A stretch of DNA of 64,000 nt, taken from assembly GCF_000024025.1 (NCBI RefSeq), contig NC_013131.1, positions 9,652,229 to 9,716,228 of the forward strand, written 5' to 3'. The stretch is from Catenulispora acidiphila DSM 44928. GTDB taxonomy: Bacteria > Actinomycetota > Actinomycetes > Streptomycetales > Catenulisporaceae. Below, one piece after another: positions 63,577 to 64,000 of the stretch. Each line of letters begins with the position of its first letter. Positions within the stretch are counted from its first letter, which is position 1. Made by a program: the position numbers and the translations under genes. The notes beneath the pieces are model-generated. The model saw only the letters and a program-made list of their open reading frames with translations. It was not told the origin of the DNA and did no database searches.

Positions 63577-64000
63577 TTACCGGCTGCGGTGCCGGCCGCT
63601 CGATGCGACCGAATCCTGGTCGTCGGCCGGGTAGCCGGCGGGCGCGGCCGGGCCGGCCTTGCGGGACTTGCGCCACTCGAAGAAGATCGGCAGCAGCGAG
63701 AGCACCACGATGACCAGGGTGATCGGGATGATGTACTTGTCGACCTTGTCGGCGCTGATCACGTTGGACGCCAGCCGGCCCAGCAGCAGCACGCCGTCGG
63801 CCCAGATGACCCCGCCGATCAGGTTCGCCACGAAGAACTTCTTGGCGGGCATCTCCAGCACGCCGGCGACCGGGTTCATGAACGTGCGCACGACCGGGAT
63901 GAAGCGCGCCAGCACCACGGCCTTGGTCTCGCCGTACTGGTGGAACACCTCCTCGGCCTTGTCGACGTGCTTGCGCTTGAACAGGCGGCTGTCCGGCTTG
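63577..64000 (-). CDS. DedA-family membrane protein (5' end cut by window edge)
   Basis: C-terminal 140 residues visible, beginning KPDSRLFKRKHVDKAEEVFHQYG. VLARFIPVVRTFMNPVAGVLEMPAKKFFVANLIGGVIWADGVLLLG is the DedA signature, with two membrane helices and a basic tail. DedA/SNARE-associated proteins are undecaprenyl-phosphate or phospholipid flippases. A GTG in VFHQYG (63948) might look like a start, but the conserved sequence continues upstream to the edge, so the gene is truncated by the window. Confidence 0.9.
   Translation of the reverse strand, partial: KPDSRLFKRKHVDKAEEVFHQYGETKAVVLARFIPVVRTFMNPVAGVLEMPAKKFFVANLIGGVIWADGVLLLGRLASNVISADKVDKYIIPITLVIVVLSLLPIFFEWRKSRKAGPAAPAGYPADDQDSVASSGRHRSR

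Overview
The window is high-GC actinobacterial DNA, most likely from a mycelial, sporulating actinomycete related to Streptomyces and Catenulispora. The evidence is the gene content: a bldN-type developmental sigma factor with its membrane anti-sigma rsbN, a chaplin, Lsr2, Rex, ClpC, DisA/RadA, a BldC-like HTH protein and ribosomal protein bS22. Codon usage is strongly GC3-biased, GTG starts are common, and many genes have a -10-like hexamer only 6-8 nt before the start codon, which suggests leaderless mRNAs. No tRNA, rRNA, CRISPR array, prophage or insertion sequence was seen.

Layout. 1-5.96 kb: redox and development block (hemA partial, rex with a Rex operator upstream, glutaredoxin, HAD hydrolase, bldN, rsbN). 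6-9.3 kb: PadR with its membrane protein, a cyclase-like protein and a Crp-family regulator. 9.7-13.1 kb: acyltransferase, SDR, bS22, BldC-like HTH and a putative phosphatase. 13.2-17.7 kb: one export operon (MFS, lipoprotein adaptor, ABC ATPase, MacB-type permease). 17.8-25.4 kb: NfeD-like plus flotillin pair, cytoplasmic HtrA with a YbjN protein, Tat-exported phosphatase, CoA-transferase, and a SigE-family sigma factor with a membrane partner. 25.4-30.8 kb: proC, proline dehydrogenase, methyltransferase, TIM-barrel isomerase, Ppx/GppA and a YkgJ-like Cys-rich protein.

31-35.5 kb holds two tandem genes for large single-pass proteins that join a sigma-70 region 2/4 module, a zinc-binding anti-sigma-like segment, one membrane helix and an extracellular part in a single chain. 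35.7-41.8 kb: radA-disA (DNA repair and c-di-AMP), a hydrolase, a reductase, a lipoprotein and mutY. 41.9-45.4 kb: DinB, a minisatellite, an XRE regulator, a PEBP protein and an unusual three-domain chaplin. 45.6-53.2 kb: clpC, a hypothetical gene, lsr2, an N-acetyltransferase, a flavohemoprotein with a histone H1-like insertion, a small membrane protein and lysS. 53.4-60.2 kb: a kinase-like gene, then a six-gene cofactor operon (DUF2520-panC-panD-nadB-nadC-coaX) that starts both CoA and NAD synthesis from aspartate. 60.3-64 kb: FUSC-like protein, GNAT protein, fba and a partial DedA gene.

The strongest leads are these. (1) The two sigma/anti-sigma/receptor fusions. (2) A probable BldN regulon inside the window: near-identical BldN-like promoters (CGTWAC, 17 nt, CGTT) precede both rsbN and the chaplin 40 kb away. 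(3) The chaplin itself, with three chaplin domains at an exact 54-residue period, a Pro/Cys tail and no sortase signal. (4) The flavohemoprotein with the Lys/Ala-rich insert.
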